DNA of 64,000 nucleotides from contig NZ_CP007035.1 of the NCBI RefSeq assembly GCF_000243115.2, forward strand, positions 3,596,001 through 3,660,000, read 5' to 3'. This stretch comes from Niabella soli DSM 19437 (lineage in GTDB: Bacteria > Bacteroidota > Bacteroidia > Chitinophagales > Chitinophagaceae). Both the position numbers and the translations under genes were made by a program. Positions 18,040 through 26,911 of this stretch are shown one piece after another. The notes under the pieces were generated by a model that worked only from the letters and a program-made list of their open reading frames with translations, searched no databases and was not told the origin of the DNA. How positions within the stretch are numbered: position 1 is the stretch's first letter; every line of letters begins with the position of its first letter.

Positions 18040-19145
18040 TATAATGTTATTTTTCTGTCGCGGGCGATGGTTTTCCATTCCTTACCCACGATCCCGTTTT
18101 CTACCAATAGGACTTTTTCATACAACGCAACAGTCGGGCAAACATGCACCGGCATGCCGTAAAAGACGTCGCCGATCCTGAAGGGATGCCCTTCGCCTGC
18201 GTTTAGTTTTAAGTGCTCTTCGCTTTGGCCTTCCACAACAATATCCGGGGCATTGATAAAGTACACCCGGTTACCTAAAGTGTTCTCGGCTGCAATGGAT
18301 TTGTGGCCAAGATCAGTACAAACGGTTGTTGGATCCGGCAAGGAGATCACCCTGGAAACAACCAGGGCGGCCGGCAGAAAATGTTGTTCCCTGCAGGTGG
18401 CGCTATAACCATAATCCCAATATACAAAAGTGCCGGGGCTGCATTCCACTTTTTTTCTTTTGGCATGAATAGGAAAGGTAGGCGACCCGCCGATAATAAG
18501 CACGGGTTCGGTCATGCCCAGATCCATGAGCTTTTTCTTTACCGCCTCAACTGCTGCAAAAGCAGTATCGCTTTGTTTTTTTCTTACTTCAAAAGAAGCA
18601 TCATGAATATGTCCGTCGTAAGCGTGCAATCCTCTTATTGTAAGATGCTGCAGCGGAGCAATACGGGCGTAAAGCGCTGTTGCTTTCTCCGGTAAAATAC
18701 CGGTCCGGTTCATGCCCACATTTACATCTATATATACCGGAATGCTGATCCCTGCTGCATTTGCGGCCTGATCGAGTTCTACAACAATGGCCTCACTATC
18801 TACCAAACAGGAGAAATCCGTTTGCGGGTAGGTCATTATCAGTTCAATAAAACGCTTTATTTTAGGCCCCACCGGTTGATAGGCCAGTAATACATCCGGA
18901 GCCTGCACCATCCCCAGCATTTCGGCTTCGGCAATAGTGGCACATTTAAATTTTGTAACGCCGGCATTCAGCAATAGCTGTGTAACCTCTTTGCTCTTAT
19001 GCGTTTTAACATGGGGCCGTAAACGATCAACAGAGCCCGCCATCGTTATGGCTAACGCAATATTTTGTTTTACCCGGTCCGGATAAACCACCAATGCCGG
19101 GGTGTCCAGGTCTTCTATATTTTTGATGCGATACCAATCATTCAT
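18039..19145 (-). CDS. D-threonine aldolase / D-serine dehydratase-like PLP enzyme
   Basis: A 368-residue fold-type III PLP enzyme (alanine-racemase-like barrel). The PLP lysine lies in LRPHVKTHKS near the N-terminus, and the divalent-metal pair typical of D-serine dehydratase and D-threonine aldolase is in MPVHVCPT near the C-terminus. The start at 19145 gives MNDWYRIKN, matching the usual beginning of the family; an upstream in-frame ATG at 19208 would add 21 residues that do not fit. Between aldolase (glycine plus aldehyde) and dehydratase (keto acid plus ammonia), the RidA neighbour slightly favours a dehydratase. Cytoplasmic. Confidence 0.86.
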   Translation of the reverse strand: MNDWYRIKNIEDLDTPALVVYPDRVKQNIALAITMAGSVDRLRPHVKTHKSKEVTQLLLNAGVTKFKCATIAEAEMLGMVQAPDVLLAYQPVGPKIKRFIELIMTYPQTDFSCLVDSEAIVVELDQAANAAGISIPVYIDVNVGMNRTGILPEKATALYARIAPLQHLTIRGLHAYDGHIHDASFEVRKKQSDTAFAAVEAVKKKLMDLGMTEPVLIIGGSPTFPIHAKRKKVECSPGTFVYWDYGYSATCREQHFLPAALVVSRVISLPDPTTVCTDLGHKSIAAENTLGNRVYFINAPDIVVEGQSEEHLKLNAGEGHPFRIGDVFYGMPVHVCPTVALYEKVLLVENGIVGKEWKTIARDRKITL

Positions 19146-19281
19146 ATTCCTGCCGAGGTTTGATAATGTAGCTAAATGTGTTTCGAATAAAGCGGGAGCT
19201 ATTTTCACCAGAGGCAGACCTCTCCCCCTGGTCGAGGTGACGGCGCATTGTCAGATAACTCAGTGCGCGATTGGGATGGCA

Positions 19282-19752
19282 CTAATCCTGCAGCTCAAAC
19301 ATCGCCTCAATTTCTACCGGTATATTATCGGGCAATGAGCCAAAGCCCACAGCGCTTCGAACGCCGACACCATTTTCTTTGCCCCATACTTCAGCAAATA
19401 ATTCACTGCAGCCGTTAATCACATAAGGATGTTTTTCAAACTCGGGTACACAGTTCACCATGCCCAGTACTTTTACCACGCGTTTTATTTTATCTAAACT
19501 GCCCAGGTGGGCTTTAAGAGTAGCCAGGATGGCAAGTCCTACCTGGCGTGCCGCCAGTTTTCCCTGTTCGATATCGATGTCCCTGCCAATGCGACCCCTG
19601 ATCAGTGCCCCGTCGTCCTGTACGGTTCCATGCCCCGATACATATAAAAAATTGCCCACTACCAAACAGGGTTTATAAACCCCAACGGGGGCCGGCGCCG
19701 GCGGAAGACTTAACCCGGTGGCGGCAAAATTTTGTTCAGCATTTAATTCCAT
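19282..19752 (-). CDS. RidA/YjgF-family enamine/imine deaminase
   Basis: A 156-residue RidA-like protein with the YjgF/Rid core. It contains GVRSAVGFGSLPDNIPVEIEA, with the Arg in RSAVG and the Glu in EIEA where the active site of the family lies. RidA hydrolyses reactive 2-aminoacrylate and related imines made by PLP dehydratases. It lies directly between the GntP transporter and the PLP enzyme on one strand, so removal of an intermediate of that enzyme is a natural role. The N-terminal 30 residues are longer than in classic RidA. Confidence 0.87.
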   Translation of the reverse strand: MELNAEQNFAATGLSLPPAPAPVGVYKPCLVVGNFLYVSGHGTVQDDGALIRGRIGRDIDIEQGKLAARQVGLAILATLKAHLGSLDKIKRVVKVLGMVNCVPEFEKHPYVINGCSELFAEVWGKENGVGVRSAVGFGSLPDNIPVEIEAMFELQD

Positions 19753-19754
19753 AA

Positions 19755-21065
19755 TTAATGAATAAAAATATTTAAAATAAAAACTCCGATTAATCCTGTT
19801 ACCGATACAATGATCTCCATGATCGACCAGGAGCGCAGGGTATCTTTGATGCTCACATTAAAATACTCCTTAAACATCCAGAATCCGCCGTCGTTTACAT
19901 GCGAAAACATTAAACTGCCGGCCCCGATGGATAATACCATAAGATTCGGATCTGTATGAGTTTGCGCTATAAGGGGCGCTATAATACCCGCCGCAGTAAA
20001 ACCCGCCACCGTAGCGGATCCTACGGCCGCCCGGATAATAGCTGCCGACAGCCATCCCAAAAATAAGGGAGACAGATGGGTTTCCTGTAATAACGTTGCA
20101 ATATGATTGCTCACACCACTGTCGGTCAATACCTGTTTCAACCCGCCGGCGCCGCCGATGATCAGTAATATCATCGCTACTTCTTTTACCGCCTCCGCGT
20201 AAATATTCATCACTGCCGGCAACCGTTTGCCTCTTTTTATTCCTAATATCCAGGTACCTGCCGTTAAAGCAATCAGCATTACAATCGATGGCTGCGATAA
20301 AAAGGAGAGCAATGGCGCGTGTTTATCTCCTGTTACAAACGGCAATACCGCCATCAGCGCAAATAATCCCACCGGCAATAATGCCACAAAAAAACTGCTG
20401 AAAGGGCTTGGAAGATTTTCACGGGCCATTGGCTGCGGGCGAAAAGCTTCCAACGGGGCAGAGGGTATTTTTAACAAAAACCTTGAAAATACAGGACCAG
20501 CCAGTACAATTGCCGGGATCGCTACTACAATTCCGTACAGTAATGTTTTCCCCAGGTCGGCATGAAACTGCGACACTAATGCCGCGGGGGAAGGATGTGG
20601 AGGCAGAAACCCGTGCGCCACAGAAAGTGCCGCCAGCATGGAGATTCCCGTGGCCACTGCCGGCAGTTTGTATTGATACACCATGGAAAAAATTAAGGGT
20701 ACCAACAATACAAATCCTGTGTTATAGAACAAGGGGATGCCTACTATAAACCCCACCGCCGCTACGCCCCAATGTACTTTTTTAATGCCTGTTTTATTTA
20801 CGATAGAAGTGGCCACCTGCTGGGCCGCCCCGGTATCGGCAATTAGTTTTCCGAGCATCGCTCCGGCAATAATAATGACGACATTGCCACCCAAAATATC
20901 TCCGATCCCTTTTTCTACCGACTGCGTTATTTTATCCAGCGGGATTCCCAAAAAAATGCCGGCAACTACTGATACAAAAAGAAAAGAAAGAAAGGCGTTT
21001 ATTTTAAAAACACCTATCAGCAATACCAGCAAAACAATTGCCCCAAGAACAATGAGTATATCCAT
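19755..21065 (-). CDS. GntP-family proton symporter (gluconate/D-serine type)
   Basis: A 436-residue permease with about 12 hydrophobic segments. GntP-family features visible are HGFLPPHPSPAALVSQFHAD, the long GGAGGLKQVLTDSG segment and AAIIRAAVGSATVAGFTAAGI. The family includes gluconate permeases and DsdX, the D-serine transporter. The following genes (RidA, D-amino-acid PLP enzyme, dipeptidase) favour a D-amino-acid or short organic acid substrate over gluconate; this is inference. It is the first gene of its operon, two bases before the RidA gene. Confidence 0.9.
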   Translation of the reverse strand: MDILIVLGAIVLLVLLIGVFKINAFLSFLFVSVVAGIFLGIPLDKITQSVEKGIGDILGGNVVIIIAGAMLGKLIADTGAAQQVATSIVNKTGIKKVHWGVAAVGFIVGIPLFYNTGFVLLVPLIFSMVYQYKLPAVATGISMLAALSVAHGFLPPHPSPAALVSQFHADLGKTLLYGIVVAIPAIVLAGPVFSRFLLKIPSAPLEAFRPQPMARENLPSPFSSFFVALLPVGLFALMAVLPFVTGDKHAPLLSFLSQPSIVMLIALTAGTWILGIKRGKRLPAVMNIYAEAVKEVAMILLIIGGAGGLKQVLTDSGVSNHIATLLQETHLSPLFLGWLSAAIIRAAVGSATVAGFTAAGIIAPLIAQTHTDPNLMVLSIGAGSLMFSHVNDGGFWMFKEYFNVSIKDTLRSWSIMEIIVSVTGLIGVFILNIFIH

Positions 21066-21330
21066 TTACAAGCGTTATGAAAGATTCATTGCCTAAGTTA
21101 AGGCAAAATATAGTGCGGACCTGTGGTTGAGCCGTTTTAAATGGAGTAACATTATTCAGTATACCGCTACAGCGCCGCAAAATCAGAGAACTTTTCAGTG
21201 CTTCAGTGGCAAAAGAAAAGTGTTATGTTTATCCGTAGCATAGATAAACATTCGTTTGCACAAGTTTTGCTAACTTTAATAGAAGAAATCGATCACGCCA
21301 TAAAGCAGCACACCTGATCATTACCTTACT
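21066..21330. other. Intergenic region with an inverted repeat
   Basis: A 265-base divergent spacer. It holds a perfect 9-bp inverted repeat, ATGTTTATC ... GATAAACAT (21225-21251, 9-base loop), and TAACTTTA at 21271-21278 as a possible -7 element for the TlpA-like gene. No ORF of interest is present. Confidence 0.5.
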
Positions 21331-22491
21331 ATGAAAAAAAAATTGCTGAACATCCTGTTTGCCTGCCTCTTTGTCCTGTTCGCCTATGCACAGGAGCAGC
21401 CGCCTGTCATCTTGAATATCGGCAACTCCGCTCCGGCGTTAAAAGTAAACACCTGGTTAAAAGGCCAGCCGGTGAAGCAATTTGAAAAAGGGAAAGTATA
21501 TGTACTGGAATTTTGGGCCACCTGGTGCGCGCCCTGCAAAGCTGCGATGCCGCACTTGTCTGCCCTCGCTGAAAAATACCGTTCACAAACACAGTTTATT
21601 GGAATTGATGTTTATGAAAAGAAACAAACTCCTCTAAAAGAAATACAGGCATTTGTAGATAGTATGGGACAGCAAATGGACTACGCTGTTGCAACGGAAG
21701 ATACGGCTGCAACGGTTGCCGACTGGATCGGGGCCACGGGAGAAAAGAATGAAGGCATCCCAATAACTTTTGTTGTAAACCAGGAAGGGCGATTGGCCTG
21801 GATTGGTCATCCTGATGGTCTTGCCGCGCCTTTGGAAAAAATTGTAAACAACAGGTGGGACATCGGCCTGGCGCTTGCTGCGCGTAACAGGGAGAAATAT
21901 CTAACAATGCTGGAAGATTCATTGCGATGGGATCTTAACAAATACGTTTATAACTATAATTATCCCGATCGTCCTGGTCGCCCAGACTCTTTGTTATTAA
22001 TGATCGATACAATTTTGAAAAAAGAACCTGGGTTAAAATATTCCGTGTTAATTGTTAATCACACTTTTAACAGCTTGCTTCAAACTAGTCCCGTTAAAGC
22101 GTATCAATACGGCCGGCAGCTTTTAAATAATACCGATCCGGTAAAGACTCCTCCGTACGACGTACTAGTGATGGATTTCGATTGGTACTCCCACCGGCTC
22201 AACCTGTCTCCGGAGTTGTATCATTTAGGCGCCGAGCTTTACCAGGCCGCTATCAATGGCATCGTCTATCCCGAAATCGTGTCTATGTACTGGTATTATC
22301 ACAAAATGGCCACCTGGTACTGGTGGGGGCATGATCCCGCAAAAGCAGTTGATAGCGAACAAAAAGCCATCGACTGGTTAAAGAAAGAAAAAGGCATTTC
22401 TCCCAGGATCCCTGCTACCTATGCCCTCCGGTTAAAACAATACCAGGAACACGCTCCGGATAAATGGAAACCGGATCCGGCGGGCAATTAA
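21331..22491 (+). CDS. Exported TlpA-like thioredoxin-fold protein
   Basis: A 386-residue periplasmic protein. A signal peptide is visible (MKKKLLNILFACLFVLFAYAQ). A thioredoxin/AhpC-TSA-like domain (about 25-170) has the redox motif in FWATWCAPCKAAMP and the later cis-Pro region in GIPITFVVN. The C-terminal half (about 175-380) is an alpha-helical extension rich in Trp and Tyr with no domain I recognise. The WCxxC motif indicates a thiol-disulfide oxidoreductase or reductant. The upstream GntP gene is divergent and unrelated. Confidence 0.85.
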   Translation: MKKKLLNILFACLFVLFAYAQEQPPVILNIGNSAPALKVNTWLKGQPVKQFEKGKVYVLEFWATWCAPCKAAMPHLSALAEKYRSQTQFIGIDVYEKKQTPLKEIQAFVDSMGQQMDYAVATEDTAATVADWIGATGEKNEGIPITFVVNQEGRLAWIGHPDGLAAPLEKIVNNRWDIGLALAARNREKYLTMLEDSLRWDLNKYVYNYNYPDRPGRPDSLLLMIDTILKKEPGLKYSVLIVNHTFNSLLQTSPVKAYQYGRQLLNNTDPVKTPPYDVLVMDFDWYSHRLNLSPELYHLGAELYQAAINGIVYPEIVSMYWYYHKMATWYWWGHDPAKAVDSEQKAIDWLKKEKGISPRIPATYALRLKQYQEHAPDKWKPDPAGN

Positions 22492-22502
22492 ATACGGAGC
22501 GC

Positions 22503-23369
22503 TTATGCCATCACCGTTGCATCCACATCAATTTCCGGTCTGTTCATACTTTCCCTTGCGGGATGAACTTTTTCTTTTTTTCTGCCATAAGTAAAATAAA
22601 GAGGAAGGGCGGTAAATAATAAAGCGCCAACAATATTTCCCAATGTTACCGGTACCTGATTGTATATCCACCATTCGCCAACACTTACTTTAGCGCCCAG
22701 CAGCATTCCTTCGGGAATGACAAACATATTCACTACTGCGTGCTCAAAGCCCTGGGCAAAAAACATAAATATCGGGATCCAGGCGGCCACTATTTTCCCC
22801 ATAAGGGAAGAAGAGGTCATCGGCAACACAACGGCCATTGTCACCATCCAGTTACATAATATACCTTTTATAAATGCGGTAGCTATTCCCATTCCGCCCG
22901 ACTGGCCATATCCTGTGGTTTTAGACTCGGCTATTTTTGTAATTGCGGGTAGCAAAGGGGATGTATGCGCATTGCCAAAATTGGTAACCGATATCCAGAA
23001 TAAAAGAGCATATAAAAGCGCCCCTGATAAATTAGCAACGTACACTATTGCCAGGTTACGCAACATAACAGGCATCGGCAGACTTTTATGAAACCAGGCC
23101 ATGGGCAACACAGCAAAACTCCCGGTTACCAGCTCCAGTCCCAGCAGTATTACCACAACAAAACAAATGGGAAATAACATGGCGCCTACAACCGGGACAT
23201 TCGTTTGCACGCTGCCTGTTATGGCCAACGTAGTGCCAATGCCCAGCAACATACCGGACAATATTCCCCTGATCAACAGGTCGGCGGTTCCCAGTTTTCC
23301 CTTGTCAATGCCGGATTGGATCAGGAGCGCGGCTACTTCAGCAGGTTTTTTATAATCCATATTAATCAT
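22503..23369 (-). CDS. Formate/nitrite transporter (FNT) family channel, probably NirC-like
   Basis: A 288-residue FNT-family channel with six membrane segments. Characteristic features are LGLELVTGSFAVLP, IKGILCNWMVTMAV and the central-pore histidine in QGFEHAVVNMFVIPEG. FNT proteins form pentamers that conduct nitrite, formate, lactate or hydrosulfide. As the last gene of the nirB-nirD unit it most likely exchanges nitrite with the periplasm. A second ATG three codons in is an equally plausible start. The C-terminal tail beyond about residue 265 is hydrophilic and longer than in classic NirC. Confidence 0.88.
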   Translation of the reverse strand: MINMDYKKPAEVAALLIQSGIDKGKLGTADLLIRGILSGMLLGIGTTLAITGSVQTNVPVVGAMLFPICFVVVILLGLELVTGSFAVLPMAWFHKSLPMPVMLRNLAIVYVANLSGALLYALLFWISVTNFGNAHTSPLLPAITKIAESKTTGYGQSGGMGIATAFIKGILCNWMVTMAVVLPMTSSSLMGKIVAAWIPIFMFFAQGFEHAVVNMFVIPEGMLLGAKVSVGEWWIYNQVPVTLGNIVGALLFTALPLYFTYGRKKEKVHPARESMNRPEIDVDATVMA

Positions 23370-23443
23370 TTTTAGTTTGATGAGTTATTTTGTATACCTC
23401 GCGCCAGGTCGATGATAAAAGGACGTGGAGACGCCAAACTGTT

Positions 23444-23842
23444 TTAAAATTTATACCCGATGCCGGCGCCCACATTCCATTTTCCATTTGCGGCGGCAGT
23501 CTTTGCATTATAGTATAAAGGCATCTGTAATACCAGGTGCTTGTAGGAAGCGCTGAGCCCAAAACCTAATGAAGGAGTAAGGGTTGTATTTTCAGTAGCG
23601 TTATTCGCCACCTTGTCCTCTTTAATACGCAGGGAAGGCAGCATACCCAGGCTGATGCAAAACGGCTTATGGGCCCATTTGACGGCAGGCCCTCCAAAGT
23701 TGACAAAAGCCCCGTGGTCTGCATACCCGGCTACGGCCATTCCATCCCATAAAGAAGCAGCAGTTTGTGCCTGCGCGGACATTCCTTTTGAAAATACCAG
23801 CACTGTAATGATTGCAAAAAGTTTATATTTTTTCTTGTTCAT
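23444..23842 (-). CDS. Small exported protein in the nir operon, unknown function
   Basis: A 132-residue protein with a signal peptide (MNKKKYKLFAIITVLVFSKG then SAQAQ). Its mature part of about 105 residues alternates hydrophobic and polar residues and ends with an aromatic residue after glycine-rich strands (NVGAGIGYKF), like small outer-membrane beta-barrels. I do not recognise a family. The gene starts 20 bases inside the end of nirD and precedes the FNT channel by 74 bases, so it is cotranscribed with nitrite reduction. A role in outer-membrane passage of nitrate or nitrite would fit but is inference. Confidence 0.75.
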   Translation of the reverse strand: MNKKKYKLFAIITVLVFSKGMSAQAQTAASLWDGMAVAGYADHGAFVNFGGPAVKWAHKPFCISLGMLPSLRIKEDKVANNATENTTLTPSLGFGLSASYKHLVLQMPLYYNAKTAAANGKWNVGAGIGYKF

Positions 23843-24206
23843 GTGTTATAGTTGAGGACGATAAAACAGGAGTGGCATTGATGAAGACCGCACCGTTCTG
23901 TATTTTAACAGGATAGATTTTAATAGCGGCGCAGGCGTCATCATTCATGCAATGGCCGTCAATTAATGAAAAGGTTTTCTTATGAAAGGGGCAGGCTATT
24001 TTGGGTTGGCCCTGGCCGGAGCCCAACATACCCCTGCTGAGCGCCATTTGCTGGCGGTGCGGACAAAGATTCTGCGTGGCATACCATTCATCGCGATGCG
24101 TAAAATAATAAAGGGCTATTTGTTCAGTTCCATGTTGAATGCATACTCCGCCGTTATGGGGCATATCGGTTACATTACAGGCGTAGATCCAGCTATTTTC
24201 TGTCAT
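23823..24206 (-). CDS. nirD: Nitrite reductase small subunit (Rieske-type)
   Basis: A 127-residue Rieske [2Fe-2S]-fold protein that pairs with NirB for NAD(P)H-dependent nitrite reduction to ammonium in the cytoplasm. The two cluster motifs are present: CPHRQQM and, about 30 residues later, CPFHKKTF. In many NirD proteins these ligands are missing, but both pairs (C-x-H and C-x-x-H) are intact here. It lies 24 bases downstream of nirB, and its 3' end overlaps the start of the small exported protein. Confidence 0.92.
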   Translation of the reverse strand: MTENSWIYACNVTDMPHNGGVCIQHGTEQIALYYFTHRDEWYATQNLCPHRQQMALSRGMLGSGQGQPKIACPFHKKTFSLIDGHCMNDDACAAIKIYPVKIQNGAVFINATPVLSSSTITHEQEKI

Positions 24207-24230
24207 ACTATTTAAACTATTTAAGGGTGA

Positions 24231-26717
24231 TTACCATGCGGCGGCTTTTTTCTGTTCGCGCAGCGTTTCAAAACTGATGGTAGGATCTTTTGTCTCCGGT
24301 GCATTGATAAAATGTGTGAAGCGTTTTCTTAACTCGGGCGTTTCAACTGCTTGCTTCCATTCGCATTCATAGTGGTCTACCAGGAACTGCATTTCCGTTT
24401 CCAATTCAGCGGCAATGCCCAGGCTGTCGTGCAGCACTACATTGCGCAGGTAGTCGATGCCGCCCTCCATCTTGTTCAGCCAGGTAGCGGTACGGGTAAG
24501 CGGGTCCGCGGTTTTTATATAGAACATTAAAAAACGGTCGATATATTTAATGCAGGTAGCTGAATCTACATCGGAGGCCAGCAATAACGCGTGCTGCGGC
24601 TTGGAACCGCCGTTGCCACATACAAAAAGGTTCCAGCCTTTTTCGGTGGCAATGATCCCAAAATCTTTCGACTGGGCTTCTGCGCATTCACGGATACAGC
24701 CGGACACGGCGGATTTGATCTTATGCGGGGCTCTTAACCCTTTGTATCGATTTTCAATTTCGATGGCGAAACTTACACTATCGTGCAACCCAAAGCGGCA
24801 CCAGGTGGAGCCCACACAGCTCTTTACCGTGCGCAACGCCTTCCCGTAAGCATGACCGCTTTCAAAACCGGCGGCGATCAGCTCCTCCCAGATTGCGGGC
24901 AGATCGTTGAGGTGCGCGCCAAAGAGGTCGATGCGCTGTCCGCCCGTGATCTTGGTGTACAGGTTGTATTTTTTGGCCACCTGGCCGATCGCGATCAGTT
25001 TATCCGGGGTGATCTCTCCACCCGGTACGCGGGGCACTACCGAATAGGTGCCGCCTTTCTGGATATTGGCCAAAAAGCGATCATTGGTATCCTGTGAAGT
25101 AGCATTCTCCTTTTTTATGATGAGGTCATTCCACAAGCTGGCCAGGATGGAACTTACGGCCGGGCGGCAGACTTCGCAGCCATCGCCGCTGCCAAGGGTA
25201 TCCAGCACTTCGTCGAAACTATGCAGGTTCTTTAGTTTTGCAAGATCATAAAGTTCCTGGCGGGAATAATTAAAGTGCTCGCAAATAACATTACGAACAA
25301 TTTTACCTTGTTTTTTTAATGTTGCTGTAATAATATCTTTCACCATCGGTGTACAACCACCACATCCGCTGCCGGCACCGGTGCATTTTTTCACTGCATC
25401 AAAAGATTCGTTCCCCTCGTTGACTGCCTCTGAAATAGCCAGTTTAGTTACTCCCTCACAACTGCAGATCAAGGCGGCATCGGGCAACTCAAAATTGCTT
25501 TCGGTTCCGCTGTCTTTGCCAGGCTTTACAATAAGATCTACCGGTGAAGGGGGGATGGCCAGTTTGTTTACGCAGATCTGTTGTAGCTGGTTATAGGCTT
25601 CGGCATCACCTACCAGTACGCCGCCCAGCAGGGTTTTGCCGTCATTGGAAACATTGATGCGTTTATAAACGCTGTTGTGATTATCATGGTAAATGATGGA
25701 GCGGGCGTCTTCATCTGCAATAAAAGGATCACCAAAACTGGCCACATCAATACCGATCAGCTTGAGCTTGGTGCTCATGTCAAACCCGGTAAAGGTTTTT
25801 GCGCCGCCGGTCAGTTTGTTTACTACTACTTCGGCCATATCATAGCCGGGCGCTACCAATCCGTAGACCATTCCTTCGTAAACGGCACACTCGCCAATAG
25901 CGTAAACCGATGGATCATTGGTTTGCATGTGCTCATTAACAATGACGCCGCCCCGGTGGCCCGTATGCAACCCGCATTTTTTTGCCAGCTCATCGCGGGG
26001 CTTAATACCCGCAGAGATCACCAGCATATCGGTACTTAAGAGGGTGCCATCCGCAAACATTAACCCGGTGATCGTTTCATTACCCAGTATTACGGCTGTA
26101 TTTTTAGTAGTGTGGGTGGTAATGCCCAGGGCTTTTAATTTCTGTGAAAGGATATAAGAGCCGCCCTCATCGATCTGCCGCGGCATCAGGCGGGGCGCAA
26201 ACTCTACCACATGGGTGTCTTTAATGCCCAGGTCCAGACAGGCTTTAGCGGCTTCCAGTCCCAGGAGGCCGCCACCGATCACGACTGCAGATTTAGCCAC
26301 TTTAGCATGCCGCCAGATCAGGTTCAGGTCTTCAATAGTACGGTATACAAACACCCCCTGCTTATCCACCCCGGAAATGGAGGGTACAAATGCAGCCGAC
26401 CCCGTGGCCAGCACCAGCCAGTCGTAAGAAAGCCGTCTGCCTTCAAAAGAGGTGATCGTTTTGTTGCTGCGGTCAATGTCTGTAACGGGATCGCCCAGGT
26501 GCAGGGTAATGCCATTTTCGGGATACCAGCTCATAGGCTTCATACAAAGATCCTGTACCGTTTTGCCTGCAAAATATTCGCTAAGATGCACCCGGTCATA
26601 AGCCGGCAGGGTTTCCTCTCCGAATACCGTGAGTTCCAGTTGTTCCGGCTTTTTAGCGATTAATTTCTCGCAAAATTTTTGGCCCACCATGCCATTTCCA
26701 ATAACAATCACCTTCAT
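24231..26717 (-). CDS. nirB: Assimilatory NAD(P)H nitrite reductase large subunit
   Basis: An 828-residue enzyme reducing nitrite to ammonium with six electrons from NAD(P)H. Domains in order: FAD/NAD module (about 1-400, including VVIGGGLLGLEAA), first BFD-like [2Fe-2S] domain (about 419-465, CSCEGVTK then CTGAGSGCGGC), a second similar Cys region (about 480-535, GCEVC), and a nitrite/sulfite reductase ferredoxin-like half (about 555-620). Next comes the siroheme/[4Fe-4S] part with CVGSTWC (about 634) and CIREC (about 672). All four siroheme cysteines are kept. The length is close to enteric NirB. It opens the nirB-nirD-small protein-FNT operon. Confidence 0.97.
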   Translation of the reverse strand: MKVIVIGNGMVGQKFCEKLIAKKPEQLELTVFGEETLPAYDRVHLSEYFAGKTVQDLCMKPMSWYPENGITLHLGDPVTDIDRSNKTITSFEGRRLSYDWLVLATGSAAFVPSISGVDKQGVFVYRTIEDLNLIWRHAKVAKSAVVIGGGLLGLEAAKACLDLGIKDTHVVEFAPRLMPRQIDEGGSYILSQKLKALGITTHTTKNTAVILGNETITGLMFADGTLLSTDMLVISAGIKPRDELAKKCGLHTGHRGGVIVNEHMQTNDPSVYAIGECAVYEGMVYGLVAPGYDMAEVVVNKLTGGAKTFTGFDMSTKLKLIGIDVASFGDPFIADEDARSIIYHDNHNSVYKRINVSNDGKTLLGGVLVGDAEAYNQLQQICVNKLAIPPSPVDLIVKPGKDSGTESNFELPDAALICSCEGVTKLAISEAVNEGNESFDAVKKCTGAGSGCGGCTPMVKDIITATLKKQGKIVRNVICEHFNYSRQELYDLAKLKNLHSFDEVLDTLGSGDGCEVCRPAVSSILASLWNDLIIKKENATSQDTNDRFLANIQKGGTYSVVPRVPGGEITPDKLIAIGQVAKKYNLYTKITGGQRIDLFGAHLNDLPAIWEELIAAGFESGHAYGKALRTVKSCVGSTWCRFGLHDSVSFAIEIENRYKGLRAPHKIKSAVSGCIRECAEAQSKDFGIIATEKGWNLFVCGNGGSKPQHALLLASDVDSATCIKYIDRFLMFYIKTADPLTRTATWLNKMEGGIDYLRNVVLHDSLGIAAELETEMQFLVDHYECEWKQAVETPELRKRFTHFINAPETKDPTISFETLREQKKAAAW

Positions 26718-26911
26718 AAAATATAATTTTTAGTTATTGATCAGGCAAGAATATTTATATTAAAATATAATAAATATGATATTTACACTGTATAAAACGA
26801 AATAAAATAGATTATTATTATTTAATTATCATAAAAATAAGAGTTAAATTCAAAATAAAGCATAATTTTGATTGTAAAATATAATATATTTATTATAATA
26901 ATATATAAATT
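26718..26911. promoter_or_regulatory. AT-rich divergent promoter region of nirB and cobA
   Basis: The 194 bases between the divergent nirB and cobA starts are strikingly A+T-rich compared with both genes. The best promoter candidate is TAATTTTG (26863-26870, TAnnTTTG type) for cobA, 42 bases before its ATG; no good -33 partner is visible. I found no clear Crp/Fnr-type palindrome. The region probably coordinates nitrite reductase with siroheme synthesis. Confidence 0.55.
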
